Source: F22 sp963678855 (GTDB taxonomy: Bacteria; Bacteroidota; Bacteroidia; Bacteroidales; Bacteroidaceae). From it: 64,000 nucleotides of DNA. Numbering within the stretch: position 1 is the stretch's first letter; every line of letters begins with the position of its first letter. Location of the stretch: the NCBI GenBank assembly GCA_963678855.1, contig OY787448.1:62001-126000 (forward strand), written 5' to 3'. This document shows, piece after piece, positions 49,087-58,948 of this stretch. The position numbers and the translations under genes are program-made. A model generated the notes under the pieces. The model had not been told where the DNA came from. It saw nothing but the letters and a program-made list of their open reading frames with translations, and ran no database searches.

Positions 49087-50877
49087 ATGATTTTGATTCC
49101 AACCATACAGAATAAGGTAAGAATACTCACAAGTATCCTTCTTTTTTTGTGTGCCTGTACGTTTGATATATCCGCACATGATCATCTCCGATCCTCCGAA
49201 GACATATTGGCCGAGTGTCGTAAGATTTTTTACCAGATAGACGAGCTAAACACGATCGAAAAGAAAGTACAGTGGGTAGATGCCAAAAGCCAAGCTAAAT
49301 ATGTACGCCAAATGACCTTGACTGGTGATAGTATTCGGTTAGAAGACACCCCATGGCAAGACTACTATATCCAGCTTATACGCCTTTTTTACCTTCTAGA
49401 CTCCTCTAGGCTGATGAGTGAATACCGACCATATATGAGCGACCTCTGTACGCTCGTCCGTCATCTTCCACCAGCCTACCACCCTTTGAAGGGCTATGCC
49501 TATCGCAATGTAAGTCAGCTATACATACTGGATGGACAAGAAGAAAAAGCGTATAAAATTTTAGAGAAAGTCGTGCAAGAAGCACTGTCGCAGAGCACTC
49601 TAACCCAAATCGACAGTAGCAATCTTGCGATGACCATGGTCATGCAGCTTCATTGTCAATCCATTCCCAAAAAACTCGGCAGGCGAAATTTGAGCTATTT
49701 GAAAGACTGTCCACAAGATACCCGCATGATTCTAGGTGAAGCCATACTTAGAGGGAACCATCACCGCGTGATCAACCTTGTCGATTCTTTACTGCAAAGT
49801 GATAAGATGCGCTTTCTAGAACGTTTGTATCTGTCCAAACGCATGTATCAAGCGCTACAGAAAGTGCCAGCATCGCGTCACAACGCTCGCCGCATGATGA
49901 GCCTATTGGCACTACAAGACTCCATGTATGCAGATATTCAGCGTGTTCGCAATATCGATTATACCACAGATAAAGAACTGCAAGTACATCAGCGCATACA
50001 GGCCGACGTGGTCAAAAATAGTCGTGTCCAAGTGGCCCGCTTCTACCACAAAGCTACTATTCTAGGTATTTTGGTCCTTGTCTTGATTCTACTCTTTTGG
50101 TACAACAACCGACAAACGTCCAAATTTAAATTGTCCCTTCTGCAAAGCCTACGTAAAGAGAAGCAAGCCCAAAGCACAGCACTTCTTGAGGCCAAAGCTG
50201 CCTATGGCAAGCAAGCCGATCTTGTGCGCAATCTCAATCACGACCTGCGCGTGCCCCTCAATGCCCTGATGGGATTCTCAGATATCTTGACCTCCAGCCA
50301 TGACCTCACAGAAGAGGAACGTCAAGAAGCAGGTCAAAACATACAGCAAAGTAGCGACCAGCTCTTGAGTATGATCAACAACTTGTTGGCTATTGCCCGT
50401 GTAGAGACCAATAAGATGTCGCTTCGATGCCGCGATCTACAAGCTAGCGACCTGCTCCAACCAGCCGATTGGCAAGAGCTCACAGCCAAGCTGACCCCCC
50501 ACCATACCCTACGCATTTTGCCTATAGATAGCGATAGACTCTTGCATACAGACGACAGGCATGTACGCCATATTATAGAGCTTGTCGTGAAGCACATTGC
50601 TCGACACACACAGACCAATGATATTCTGGTAGATAGTTCTATTGATGCCAATGATACAGTATGCATCAACATACAGTCAGTCAAAAAACAGCAATCCATT
50701 GACACGATCCAGGACGCCCTTGATACCACCAAAAAAATGAGCGACTATGACGATGCCGATAGCTATTATCTCGTCTTAGCCCGCATGCTAGCCCAACTGA
50801 TTGACTCCAGCTTAGTGCTTGGCAACCACACCAGCGATATCATACATATACAACTGATTATTCCACTCTCTCAATAA
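49087..50877 (+). CDS. Sensor kinase-like protein: His acceptor kept, ATP site lost (pair 1, first member)
   Basis: 596 residues: signal peptide, TPR-like helical periplasmic region (residues 40-310, YRNVSQLYILDGQEEKAYKI), one transmembrane helix (about 324-342), coiled coil, and HisKA with His385 (RNLNHDLRVPLNALMGFSDI). The C-terminal 190 residues still align with a HATPase domain but the N-box reads ELVVKHIARHTQ (Asn lost) and there is no DxGxG or GxGxG; the end is DADSYYLVLARMLAQLI. It can probably be phosphorylated on His but not use ATP itself. The complete kinase at 50880 starts 2 bases after its stop. Confidence 0.85.
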   Translation: MILIPTIQNKVRILTSILLFLCACTFDISAHDHLRSSEDILAECRKIFYQIDELNTIEKKVQWVDAKSQAKYVRQMTLTGDSIRLEDTPWQDYYIQLIRLFYLLDSSRLMSEYRPYMSDLCTLVRHLPPAYHPLKGYAYRNVSQLYILDGQEEKAYKILEKVVQEALSQSTLTQIDSSNLAMTMVMQLHCQSIPKKLGRRNLSYLKDCPQDTRMILGEAILRGNHHRVINLVDSLLQSDKMRFLERLYLSKRMYQALQKVPASRHNARRMMSLLALQDSMYADIQRVRNIDYTTDKELQVHQRIQADVVKNSRVQVARFYHKATILGILVLVLILLFWYNNRQTSKFKLSLLQSLRKEKQAQSTALLEAKAAYGKQADLVRNLNHDLRVPLNALMGFSDILTSSHDLTEEERQEAGQNIQQSSDQLLSMINNLLAIARVETNKMSLRCRDLQASDLLQPADWQELTAKLTPHHTLRILPIDSDRLLHTDDRHVRHIIELVVKHIARHTQTNDILVDSSIDANDTVCINIQSVKKQQSIDTIQDALDTTKKMSDYDDADSYYLVLARMLAQLIDSSLVLGNHTSDIIHIQLIIPLSQ

Positions 50878-50879
50878 CG

Positions 50880-52952
50880 ATGAACAGACATAGCCGTTTT
50901 ATTACCACCTATATCTTGGCCATACTAACCGTATGGTCCAGTTCATTGTGCCTGTATGCCACTTCACATGACCACTTGTGGCAAAAGCAGTACAAAGACT
51001 ATATTGAGTATGATCACAAAGGCAATATCGACACCATGACCACCTATAGCTGGAAAGCCTTCAACCTAGCGCATCAACACCAAAACGATTCGCTACAAGT
51101 GCGTGCCATAGGTAGTCTAATCAATGCTATGGAGATCGACTCTATCAAGCGTTATATCAGCATACTCGATACCTTTCCAGCCACCCCAAATCAAGTGTAT
51201 CATCATAGTCAAATGCTTTTGGCTTATTACCGCATGCAACTGTATGACATGTCAAAAAACGAAACCCATCAATTTCTGAGAGAGATGGTGCAAAAAGCCG
51301 ACAGTGTCTATGCCGATAGTGCCAATATCCATCACGATAGTACTTCCAAAAAAATCTATTTACTAAACAACAGACTCTACCTAAGCGCCTTGATTGAAGC
51401 CGTTTCTATCGACTCTGATCAATCGCCTTATTATGAATACTTCAACCGATTGATAGCCATCATCGAGCAGTTGCCAGCCCATTACAGGAACGCCAAGCTC
51501 AATGGTCTTATGACGGTCACAACTATTTTTCTAGACATGCAAGATTATAAAAACGCCCTCAAGTACAGTGAAGCCGTTATCCAAGGCATCCAGTCTACAC
51601 CAGGTGTACCCGATAATTTTCAAGACATGAAAATAAGCCATGCCACCGTCTGTTATTACATGTGTTACCAACAGCTCCAATGCTATGATGATATATCACC
51701 CGAAATTCTTGAACGAAATTGGGCCTTTATGAGCAGTCCTTATGGAAAAGAATGTCATGACTACTTAGAGAGTTACGGCAATGGTACCATGAGCACTGAT
51801 TTATATTATAATATGGCCAAGAAGAGGTACAGCAAGGTCATAGAACAAACAAACAAGAAAATTCTCACCTACAAAGAGCACCTAGAAAGTCAAGTTCACT
51901 TTGTCAACATTCAAAACGTAGCTATAAATCGAGTTCAAAACCCAGAGAAGTACCTCGATTTGATGTTTCGCAATTATGTCCTTAAGAAGCAATTTCAAGA
52001 AGAGTCTCAGATAACAAAAGAGATCGACTATACCAACTTGTACGCAATCAACAAGTTGCAGAAAGACATCGCCCTGAAGCAACTAGAGAAAGAAAACATC
52101 AGCACTATATGGAGTGCAGTCCTGTTTGTAGGCATCCTCTTTGTCGTCTTTTTGGGCACATGGGGTATTTATATCATGTACACCTTCAATAAGCGTAAAA
52201 TTCAGCATATAGCCAAGTTGAAAGAAGCCACCATCAGGACCGCTAAGAAAAAGCAAGAAGCCGAGCATGCCAAGATGGTTCAGACCATCTGTCTCGACAA
52301 CATGAACCACGAGATTCGCAGCCCGCTCAACAGCATCGTTGGTTTCTCCCAACTTCTACTAGAAGATGCAGAGCTCGATCCAGAGGCCAAAGAACAATAC
52401 AGTAGTCAGATTCATACCAGCAGCGCTATACTTTTGCAGATCATCAATGATGTGCTCGATGTTGCTCAATTGGAGTCGGGCCATTACAAACTGCAAAAAG
52501 AACACTTGTCTGTATGTCGACTGTGCGACTACGCCGTTCGCAGCCTTCAGCCTAAAGTGCAGCCAGGTGTCACGATGATGCTTGACTGCAAGCTCGGTTC
52601 GTGCGTCAAAATCTATACCGACAAGACCCGCCTATTGCAAATATTGCTCAACTTCCTCTCTAATGCCTGCAAGCATACCTCAACAGGGCACATCATCTTA
52701 TCGTGCGACTGGGCCGATGCAGAAGAGACGCACATCCTCTTTACCGTAAGCGATACAGGTAGCGGAGTGCCAGTCGATATGCAACCGCATCTCTTTGAGC
52801 GCTTTGCCAAGCTCAATAACAAAGCCCAAGGCACAGGACTAGGGCTAAATATCGCTGCTACATTAGCCCATGTGATGGGCGCCGAGATAGGATATGACTC
52901 GTCCTACACCGACGGAGCTAAGTTCTATTTGAAAGCACCGTCAGGTGAATAG
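50880..52952 (+). CDS. Complete sensor histidine kinase (pair 1, second member)
   Basis: 690 residues: signal peptide, long helical TPR-like periplasmic region, transmembrane helix (IWSAVLFVGILFVVFLGTWG, about 410-430), coiled coil, HisKA with His477 (LDNMNHEIRSPLNSIVGFSQ) and a full ATPase domain: NFLSNACKHTSTG, VSDTGSGVP, GTGLGLNIAATLAHVMGAEI. It follows the half-kinase with a 2-base gap, so the two proteins are made together. It is paralogous to 54869 over the full length. No receiver domain or adjacent response regulator. Confidence 0.92.
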   Translation: MNRHSRFITTYILAILTVWSSSLCLYATSHDHLWQKQYKDYIEYDHKGNIDTMTTYSWKAFNLAHQHQNDSLQVRAIGSLINAMEIDSIKRYISILDTFPATPNQVYHHSQMLLAYYRMQLYDMSKNETHQFLREMVQKADSVYADSANIHHDSTSKKIYLLNNRLYLSALIEAVSIDSDQSPYYEYFNRLIAIIEQLPAHYRNAKLNGLMTVTTIFLDMQDYKNALKYSEAVIQGIQSTPGVPDNFQDMKISHATVCYYMCYQQLQCYDDISPEILERNWAFMSSPYGKECHDYLESYGNGTMSTDLYYNMAKKRYSKVIEQTNKKILTYKEHLESQVHFVNIQNVAINRVQNPEKYLDLMFRNYVLKKQFQEESQITKEIDYTNLYAINKLQKDIALKQLEKENISTIWSAVLFVGILFVVFLGTWGIYIMYTFNKRKIQHIAKLKEATIRTAKKKQEAEHAKMVQTICLDNMNHEIRSPLNSIVGFSQLLLEDAELDPEAKEQYSSQIHTSSAILLQIINDVLDVAQLESGHYKLQKEHLSVCRLCDYAVRSLQPKVQPGVTMMLDCKLGSCVKIYTDKTRLLQILLNFLSNACKHTSTGHIILSCDWADAEETHILFTVSDTGSGVPVDMQPHLFERFAKLNNKAQGTGLGLNIAATLAHVMGAEIGYDSSYTDGAKFYLKAPSGE

Positions 52953-53049
52953 TTGTCAACAGTAAATTTGTTTTGTGTAATTAACGCTAATTCGTGAAAA
53001 TAAAATTATAGTAGTCTGATTAAAATTTCATGTTTCGGTCATAAAATAC

Positions 53050-53057
53050 TAATTTTG
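53050..53057 (+). promoter_or_regulatory. -7 element for kinase pair 2
   Basis: TAATTTTG matches TAnnTTTG, 26 bases before the ATG at 53084; no TTG at the -33 spacing. Confidence 0.45.
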
Positions 53058-53083
53058 TGTGGATTTAATAGAGCAGCCTACTT

Positions 53084-54856
53084 ATGAATCGTTCAGATAT
53101 ACATACCTTGATTTACACAGTCATACTTAGTTGTATGGTTGCGCTATTTAGTATAAACTCACTTTATGCCCAAGATGCCCAAGATGCCCAAAGTATTATT
53201 GCCTCTTGCCATAAGTTTGTCAATCAAGCCGACACCCTAGATTTTGTGGACCGACAAATGCAGTGGCAAGACGCACAAAAGCAAGTCTCAGCCTTTGAGT
53301 CTATAAAGATAGACCACAACAGTTCAGCCTGGGTAGGGTATTATATCCAGCTTCATCGCCTCCTTGCTTACCTAGACCCATTCAAGCCTATATCAGTGTA
53401 TAGGCCATATATAGAGTCGCTTAAGCAGATGGCCGAATCGTTGCCACCTGCCTACCAATCTGTAAAATGGTACACCTACCAAGAGCTCTCACGGATCTAC
53501 CTACTAGATCACAACCAAAAGGAAGCTTGTATTCTACAGGAAGACATCATACAAGACATTCAGCGTAAAGAACAGCGCAATGCGCAAGACACGATACAAC
53601 TTACCAAAGCCATGATAGGCCAACTCTTTTGTAATAGCGTGTTGTCGCCTGCGTTAGGGCGTCGCAATCACAAGTTTTTGTGCAGCCATCCAACCGACAG
53701 CCGCATTCCATTAGCTATCGCCCTATATAAGAAGAGATACAGTCAAGTAATCAAGCTTTGCGAGAACTTATTATACCGCTCAGATTTGCCTGTACTCGAA
53801 AGCTATTATTTTTGCCAGTTGATATACGACGCTTTGCAACATGTACCAGCTACGCGCACCAATACCCAGCGCGCATTTCGTTTACTAGCCAAACAAAAAT
53901 CCATGTATAGCGATGTGCAGCAAGCCATCAATTTTGATTACAACAAATATCAAGACCTTCAAAAGAAGCTACGGACAGAAACCGAGATACAAAAACAAAA
54001 AAAGACAGCCGAGATGAAGCATATCCGAGTGGCCAGTACAATCGGTGCGCTACTGTTGGTGCTACTCCTTTTTGTGTGGGTGATGTATCACCACTCATCT
54101 GCCTTTGAAGAATTTATACAAGAGCAAGTGCGCGAAGAAGAAGCCACCCGCAAGTCGACACTTAAAGAAGCCCAAAAAGCCTATCAATCACAGCTTAAGC
54201 TAGTGCGCAATCTCAACCACGACATCCGCGTACCACTCAACACATTGCTCGGTTTTACACATATACTGTCATCCCCCGACCCACTGACCCATCAAGAGCA
54301 ACAAGAAGCTGGTGAAGCCATTCGTCAGAGCAGTGCGCAACTGCTCGATATGATTAACAATTTGCTATCGATAGCTCGTGTAGAGACCCATAAAATGTCG
54401 CTACATATGCAGATGGAGCCTATAGCTAAACTTTTAGAACCAGAAGTGTGGGAAGGCCTCGTCGCCAAGCTAGCGCCTACCCATTCGCTATACATCGAGC
54501 CCACATCTTCACAGCAAGAGATAAAGACCGACTTCGGGCACCTGCGCAATATTGTGACATTATGTATCAACGACATTGTGCGTCAAACAGAGACCAATAC
54601 CCTCTTTGTCTCCAGCCATGTAGACCCATTGAGTAAGCAACTACGCATCAGCATACAAGCTCCAATCGTCAACCTTTCATTGCGCAGTATGCATGATGCA
54701 CTAGACGACAGCAAAAGAATGAGCGACTATGATAATGCCAACAGTTATTACCTCGTTCTGGCCAGAATGTTAGCTCATTTAATCAACGGACAATTGCTTC
54801 TTCAAGAAGACACCGACACCGTTCACCTCAATCTATTGCTACCACTCTCACAGTAA
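53084..54856 (+). CDS. Sensor kinase-like protein: His acceptor kept, ATP site lost (pair 2, first member)
   Basis: 590 residues, full-length paralog of 49087: signal peptide, TPR-like periplasmic region, transmembrane helix (about 310-330, VASTIGALLLVLLLFVWVMY), HisKA with His379 (VRNLNHDIRVPLNTLLGFTH), and a degenerate HATPase in which the N-box is TLCINDIVRQT and the G boxes are absent (ANSYYLVLARMLAHLI). Just after the signal peptide a 9-base unit (GCCCAAGAT) is repeated, giving AQDAQDAQS. The partner kinase begins 12 bases after its stop. Confidence 0.85.
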   Translation: MNRSDIHTLIYTVILSCMVALFSINSLYAQDAQDAQSIIASCHKFVNQADTLDFVDRQMQWQDAQKQVSAFESIKIDHNSSAWVGYYIQLHRLLAYLDPFKPISVYRPYIESLKQMAESLPPAYQSVKWYTYQELSRIYLLDHNQKEACILQEDIIQDIQRKEQRNAQDTIQLTKAMIGQLFCNSVLSPALGRRNHKFLCSHPTDSRIPLAIALYKKRYSQVIKLCENLLYRSDLPVLESYYFCQLIYDALQHVPATRTNTQRAFRLLAKQKSMYSDVQQAINFDYNKYQDLQKKLRTETEIQKQKKTAEMKHIRVASTIGALLLVLLLFVWVMYHHSSAFEEFIQEQVREEEATRKSTLKEAQKAYQSQLKLVRNLNHDIRVPLNTLLGFTHILSSPDPLTHQEQQEAGEAIRQSSAQLLDMINNLLSIARVETHKMSLHMQMEPIAKLLEPEVWEGLVAKLAPTHSLYIEPTSSQQEIKTDFGHLRNIVTLCINDIVRQTETNTLFVSSHVDPLSKQLRISIQAPIVNLSLRSMHDALDDSKRMSDYDNANSYYLVLARMLAHLINGQLLLQEDTDTVHLNLLLPLSQ

Positions 54857-54868
54857 AAACAAGACGTT

Positions 54869-56959
54869 ATGCTTACCAACTATACATCATTTATCCGTTC
54901 TATATTACCCCTAGCTTGGCTATGGATAGGCTTGAATACCCTTCAGGCTCAAACTCCCCACAGCCTTTGGCAACCAACATACCAAAGATACTTATACCAC
55001 GATCATAAAGGCGATATTGACACCTTGCGCACCTACGCCTGGAAAGCCTTCGACTTAGCCCGAGAACACCAAAATAATGACCTGCAAATGCTGGCACTTG
55101 GTAAGTTTATCAACACCACAAATGTCGACTCTTTTAAGCATTATCTAGCTGTAATGGATACTTTCCCAAGATCCCTACTTAAAATACACGTCTACAATGA
55201 ATTAGAATTGAGCTATTATCGCAACCTGTTTGCATCCAAAGAAGATGCCGATCTTCACCCAATTGTAGAAAAGCTCATCGTACAAGCCGACAGCGTTTTT
55301 GCCGACAGCCTGTACGATGCTACTCAGCCCGATGCTAGAACGATATACCTGCTCAACAATAGAAAGTACTTGTCTATATTGGTCGAAACGGCCCAAATAG
55401 ATTCTAAAGATTCCCCTTTCTATCCTTATGTAGAACGCCTCAATGATATTGTCGCACAGCTACCAAAAGGATATTTCAGCACCACGCTCAATACCTATCT
55501 CACCACATCAGAAATTTCGTTAGAGATGCATGAGTACGCCGATGTTATCGATATTAGTGAGCGCGTCATTCAAGGCAATTTTCAATTGCCCGATACCCCC
55601 GACAACTTCCAAGACATGAAGATGGCTCAAGCCTCCATCTGTTATTTTATGTGCTACCAGCAATTGCGCTGTTACGATCATATCTCCGACACGATGCTTA
55701 CGCGCAACTGGGCCTTTATCGATAGCCCATATGGGCACCAATGTCGTGCCTATTTAGAACACTTTGGCGAAGATTCGCTCACGCCCAAACTATACTATTT
55801 GATGGCTAAAAAAGTGTATGATAAAGTCATAGAGAAAGCCGAAAAGAAAATTCAGAAAAACTTTGAAAACAAAAAAATGCGTCATCATTTTGTAGCCATA
55901 CAAAATGAAGCCATTGAGCGTAGTGCCTATCCACAACAATACCAAGCCAAACTACTGCGCAACTTTAGTTATATTCAAGATTTTCAAACCATCGACCAAC
56001 AAAGTAAAGAAATCGATTATAACAATCTTTTTACAATCAACAAATTACAACAGGAGATCGCCTTACAACAGCTACACAAAGAGCAATCCAAAGCCCTTTG
56101 GGGTCATATTCTTTTAGCTGGTATCCTGCTTGTTATGCTGCTCTTTATTTTGAGCATCCGTCGGGCCTACCTGTCCATTCAAAATAAAAAGGCCTTAACA
56201 GCTCGATTGCGCGCCATCACCGACGCCACCATTGCAGAGAAGCAGCAAACCGAGGAAGCCAAGATGATACAAACCAGGTGTTTGGACAATATGAACCACG
56301 AAATTCGTAGCCCTCTCAACAGCATAGTCGGCTTTTCAGAGCTACTGCTAGAGAACCCAGAACTAGATACTGCCACCAAACAAGAATTTACCGATCAGAT
56401 TGACACCAGCAGTGACATGCTATTGCAGATTATCAACGATGTGCTCGACACCGCTCAGCTCGAATCTGGTCAGTACACACTTCAAAACGACCATTGGCCC
56501 GTATACAACTTGTGCAAACATGCGCTACAAAGCATGGAGCACCGTCTCCAACCAGGAGTCACGATGCATTTAGATTATGAACTACAGGAGGATACAGAAA
56601 TTTTTGTAGACAGAAACAGATTGCTTCAGATTCTACTCAACTTTCTATCCAATGCCTGCAAACACACCCATGAAGGGCATATTACCCTAACTTGTACTTG
56701 GCGTGGCGACGCCCAAGATGAAGTGCTATTTATTGTCACCGATTCGGGTAGTGGCGTGCCAAAAGATAAGCAAGGCCAACTTTTCGAACGCTTTGCCAAA
56801 CTAAATCATAAAGCCCAAGGCACAGGCCTCGGGCTTAATATCTCTGCTACTTTAGCCCACGTGATGGGTGCCGAGATCGGGTATGATTCATCTTATTTGA
56901 GCGGCGCACGCTTTTACTTGATTCTTCCGTCTGTGGGGCACCACATCGGTAAAGAATAG
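54869..56959 (+). CDS. Complete sensor histidine kinase (pair 2, second member)
   Basis: 696 residues, paralog of 50880 with the same layout: signal peptide, helical periplasmic region (DHKGDIDTLRTYAWKAFDLA), transmembrane helix (WGHILLAGILLVMLLFILSI), HisKA with His477 (LDNMNHEIRSPLNSIVGFSE), ATPase domain with FLSNACKHTHEG, VTDSGSGVP and GTGLGLNISATLAHVMGAEI. The best conserved stretch against 50880 is the catalytic half; the periplasmic halves have diverged, suggesting different signals. It converges with the fimbrillin-like gene; I see no strong terminator in 56960-57016. Confidence 0.92.
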   Translation: MLTNYTSFIRSILPLAWLWIGLNTLQAQTPHSLWQPTYQRYLYHDHKGDIDTLRTYAWKAFDLAREHQNNDLQMLALGKFINTTNVDSFKHYLAVMDTFPRSLLKIHVYNELELSYYRNLFASKEDADLHPIVEKLIVQADSVFADSLYDATQPDARTIYLLNNRKYLSILVETAQIDSKDSPFYPYVERLNDIVAQLPKGYFSTTLNTYLTTSEISLEMHEYADVIDISERVIQGNFQLPDTPDNFQDMKMAQASICYFMCYQQLRCYDHISDTMLTRNWAFIDSPYGHQCRAYLEHFGEDSLTPKLYYLMAKKVYDKVIEKAEKKIQKNFENKKMRHHFVAIQNEAIERSAYPQQYQAKLLRNFSYIQDFQTIDQQSKEIDYNNLFTINKLQQEIALQQLHKEQSKALWGHILLAGILLVMLLFILSIRRAYLSIQNKKALTARLRAITDATIAEKQQTEEAKMIQTRCLDNMNHEIRSPLNSIVGFSELLLENPELDTATKQEFTDQIDTSSDMLLQIINDVLDTAQLESGQYTLQNDHWPVYNLCKHALQSMEHRLQPGVTMHLDYELQEDTEIFVDRNRLLQILLNFLSNACKHTHEGHITLTCTWRGDAQDEVLFIVTDSGSGVPKDKQGQLFERFAKLNHKAQGTGLGLNISATLAHVMGAEIGYDSSYLSGARFYLILPSVGHHIGKE

Positions 56960-57016
56960 CATGTGCAATATCATTTTGCTTCGTTACGCATTGAGTGTAT
57001 AGTATAGTAGCCTATT

Positions 57017-58459
57017 TTAGGGAGTCATTACCTCCATTGATATCAATTTAAAACCAATATCATGCGTGTCTTTATTTGTCTTATCGACTGCAATTTGGAG
57101 GTTCTTCTTATTGTATTTAGCTTGCTCAGCAGAACTGAACTCAAACTCGATGACCAAGTGCTCGAAGTGCCCTGCATTGCTCACAGTCATATTATTTGTA
57201 GTACCACTTGCTAGTTCAATGAGCCCATTTGTAGGATCTAGCTCTTGCCACTTGGTCACATTAATATCTACCCATCCCTTCTTATCTTCTGCAGCTTCTT
57301 TGTGTTGCAGTTTTAGGGTCAAATCGGCAGTTGAGTGTAGATTCTTAATCTCAAAAGTGAATTTGTATTTAGCCGCTGTCTCGTAGATTGGAAAATTCAA
57401 AACAAAAGCATTGTTTGTATTCATACCGTCGACTTCTAGATATGGACCATCTGGTTCGTTTGTTACGACTGTAAAGTCTTGAGGGTTGTCCCCATTGATG
57501 TTAATATAATGAACAGTTGATGCACCGTCATCTGAAGCAACTTCTCTTACAGTAGTTGTACCAACTCCATATTGGTCAACATAGTTATCTGTATCCCAAC
57601 TAGATGTACTTGGAGCCACAGCCGTCATCCCATTTAAGCCGCCTTTGTAAATTTGTCCACCCAGATAGTTTACATTCACCCCAGTATATTGCTGATAGGC
57701 AATGACATCTCCAGCAGCATTTTCCGCCAGAACTTCCAGAGTCTCATTGCTCAACGATGTAGGAATAGCTAGCATATAAGCCTCAATAGGCGAAGTAGCC
57801 CCCGCCATATTGGTCATCGCCACGCCCACTTCATTAGTAGGAGTACCAGGCCCCGCCGTAGCTACACCATCCACAACCGTATACGTGATAGCCGATTTAA
57901 AGGCATCCGCCGAAGCCGCTTTCATCTTCACAGCCGCTACATTAGCCGCATCTAGAACAGTAGGCAAATCGATCGTCCATTTAAGCTGGGCCATAATAAG
58001 ACTAAACCCAACGGCAAAAGTATTGCTATCATCCAGCGACGCACTCCCCAGCATATAGGTATAGTCCTTCAAGTGAGCAAACGAGCCATTCCCACTTTGG
58101 GTTTGTCCAGTCGCATCGATTGTATACGTATTTCCCGATAAGTTTTGTGCAGGAGAGAATACAGCAAGCGAGCCGTTATTCAGTGTACCAGTAGCAGAGA
58201 ATGAAGCCGAATTGCCATCCACACTTTGGGCATTAAATGTCAGTCGATGTCCACTATTATCAAACGCTTCGATATCGTCTGTCAACTCCCATGACAAATC
58301 GTTTGCGCTATGCCACGCTACCTTCGTAGCCCCATTGGCCAGAGCAGTAAACGTCTTTTCTTCTACTTTTTGTTCTATTTCTTTGGGCTCATTCGAGTCG
58401 CTAGAACATCCGCTGAGCATAGCCGCAAGCACGCATGCTCCAAATAATATTTTTTTCAT
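57017..58459 (-). CDS. Fimbrillin-like lipoprotein
   Basis: 480 residues, lipobox MLSGC at residue 18. The first 280 residues carry the fimbrillin-like order (LSWELTDDIEAFDNSG, GNGSFAHLKDYTYMLGSA, SLIMAQLKWTIDLPTV, SPIEAYMLAIPTSL, GGQIYKGGLNGM). The C-terminal 190 residues add a separate beta domain (FVLNFPIYETAAKYKFTFEI, HFEHLVIEFEF) with no known motif. Probably a surface-exposed fimbrial or adhesin subunit. It is preceded at 49 bases by the small protein gene on the same strand and likely shares its promoter. Confidence 0.7.
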   Translation of the reverse strand: MKKILFGACVLAAMLSGCSSDSNEPKEIEQKVEEKTFTALANGATKVAWHSANDLSWELTDDIEAFDNSGHRLTFNAQSVDGNSASFSATGTLNNGSLAVFSPAQNLSGNTYTIDATGQTQSGNGSFAHLKDYTYMLGSASLDDSNTFAVGFSLIMAQLKWTIDLPTVLDAANVAAVKMKAASADAFKSAITYTVVDGVATAGPGTPTNEVGVAMTNMAGATSPIEAYMLAIPTSLSNETLEVLAENAAGDVIAYQQYTGVNVNYLGGQIYKGGLNGMTAVAPSTSSWDTDNYVDQYGVGTTTVREVASDDGASTVHYININGDNPQDFTVVTNEPDGPYLEVDGMNTNNAFVLNFPIYETAAKYKFTFEIKNLHSTADLTLKLQHKEAAEDKKGWVDINVTKWQELDPTNGLIELASGTTNNMTVSNAGHFEHLVIEFEFSSAEQAKYNKKNLQIAVDKTNKDTHDIGFKLISMEVMTP

Positions 58460-58508
58460 TGGTGAAGTTTGTTATGCGATAGATACTGTAGATTAATACC
58501 TTGCAGGG

Positions 58509-58700
58509 CTATTCATTGTCCTGCAAACTAAATTCGCGAGTAGATGATACCGAACTCGATGATGATCCACCAAACATGTCATTATCACCAGAGTAATCAG
58601 GCATAGTAGTCGTTGGTGCACTAGGAGAGCTAGCGATAATACTTTCAGGAGACATCGTGATAGTCTTCAATTCAGGTGAGGTGTAAGTTTTTTTCTTCAT
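58509..58700 (-). CDS. 63-residue protein, Pro/Ser-rich
   Basis: MKKKTYTSPELKTITMSPES opens like many short Bacteroidota proteins that begin 'MKK-x-Y-x-x-P-x-x-x-x-x-x-x-x-E' and stand ahead of surface-protein genes. The rest is Ser/Gly/Asp-rich (YSGDNDMFGGSSSSSVSS) without a signal peptide. It has a consensus promoter and precedes the fimbrillin-like lipoprotein, so it is likely expressed with it. The N-terminal pattern is also compatible with a leader-containing peptide that is processed; no modification enzyme is adjacent. Confidence 0.6.
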   Translation of the reverse strand: MKKKTYTSPELKTITMSPESIIASSPSAPTTTMPDYSGDNDMFGGSSSSSVSSTREFSLQDNE

Positions 58701-58756
58701 ACGTCATTGTTTAATTTATATCCGACACAAATGGCCCATGTTGTTCAGAGCCACAA

Positions 58757-58787
58757 CAAATATACAAGACTTTTTTTACCCGACCAA
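58757..58787 (-). promoter_or_regulatory. Promoter of the small protein and fimbrillin-like gene
   Basis: On the minus strand: TTG (58785-58787), 20-base spacer, TATATTTG (58757-58764). Confidence 0.75.
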
Positions 58788-58884
58788 CTAAATGCAAATA
58801 AATATTAGTTGTGTTTAAAACAGGTTTTAAATCAGTAATACAAAAAAAAGACCTAGAATATTCCGAGTCCATAAATTATTTACG

Positions 58885-58892
58885 TATCTTTG
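58885..58892 (+). promoter_or_regulatory. -7 element for the 85-residue protein
   Basis: TATCTTTG matches TAnnTTTG. It lies inside the longer open frame that starts at 58811, so translation must begin downstream, at the ATG at 58919 or 58949. No clear TTG at -33. Confidence 0.45.
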
Positions 58893-58948
58893 CTAGAGAA
58901 GTATCAACATGTAGCCACATGTCATTTAATAATATAATATACAGCGCC

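Noticed and set aside
58811..58948. Longer 131-residue version of the protein ending at 59206
   Set aside because: The frame upstream contains the -7 element TATCTTTG, begins with GTG and has no protein-like conservation signs.
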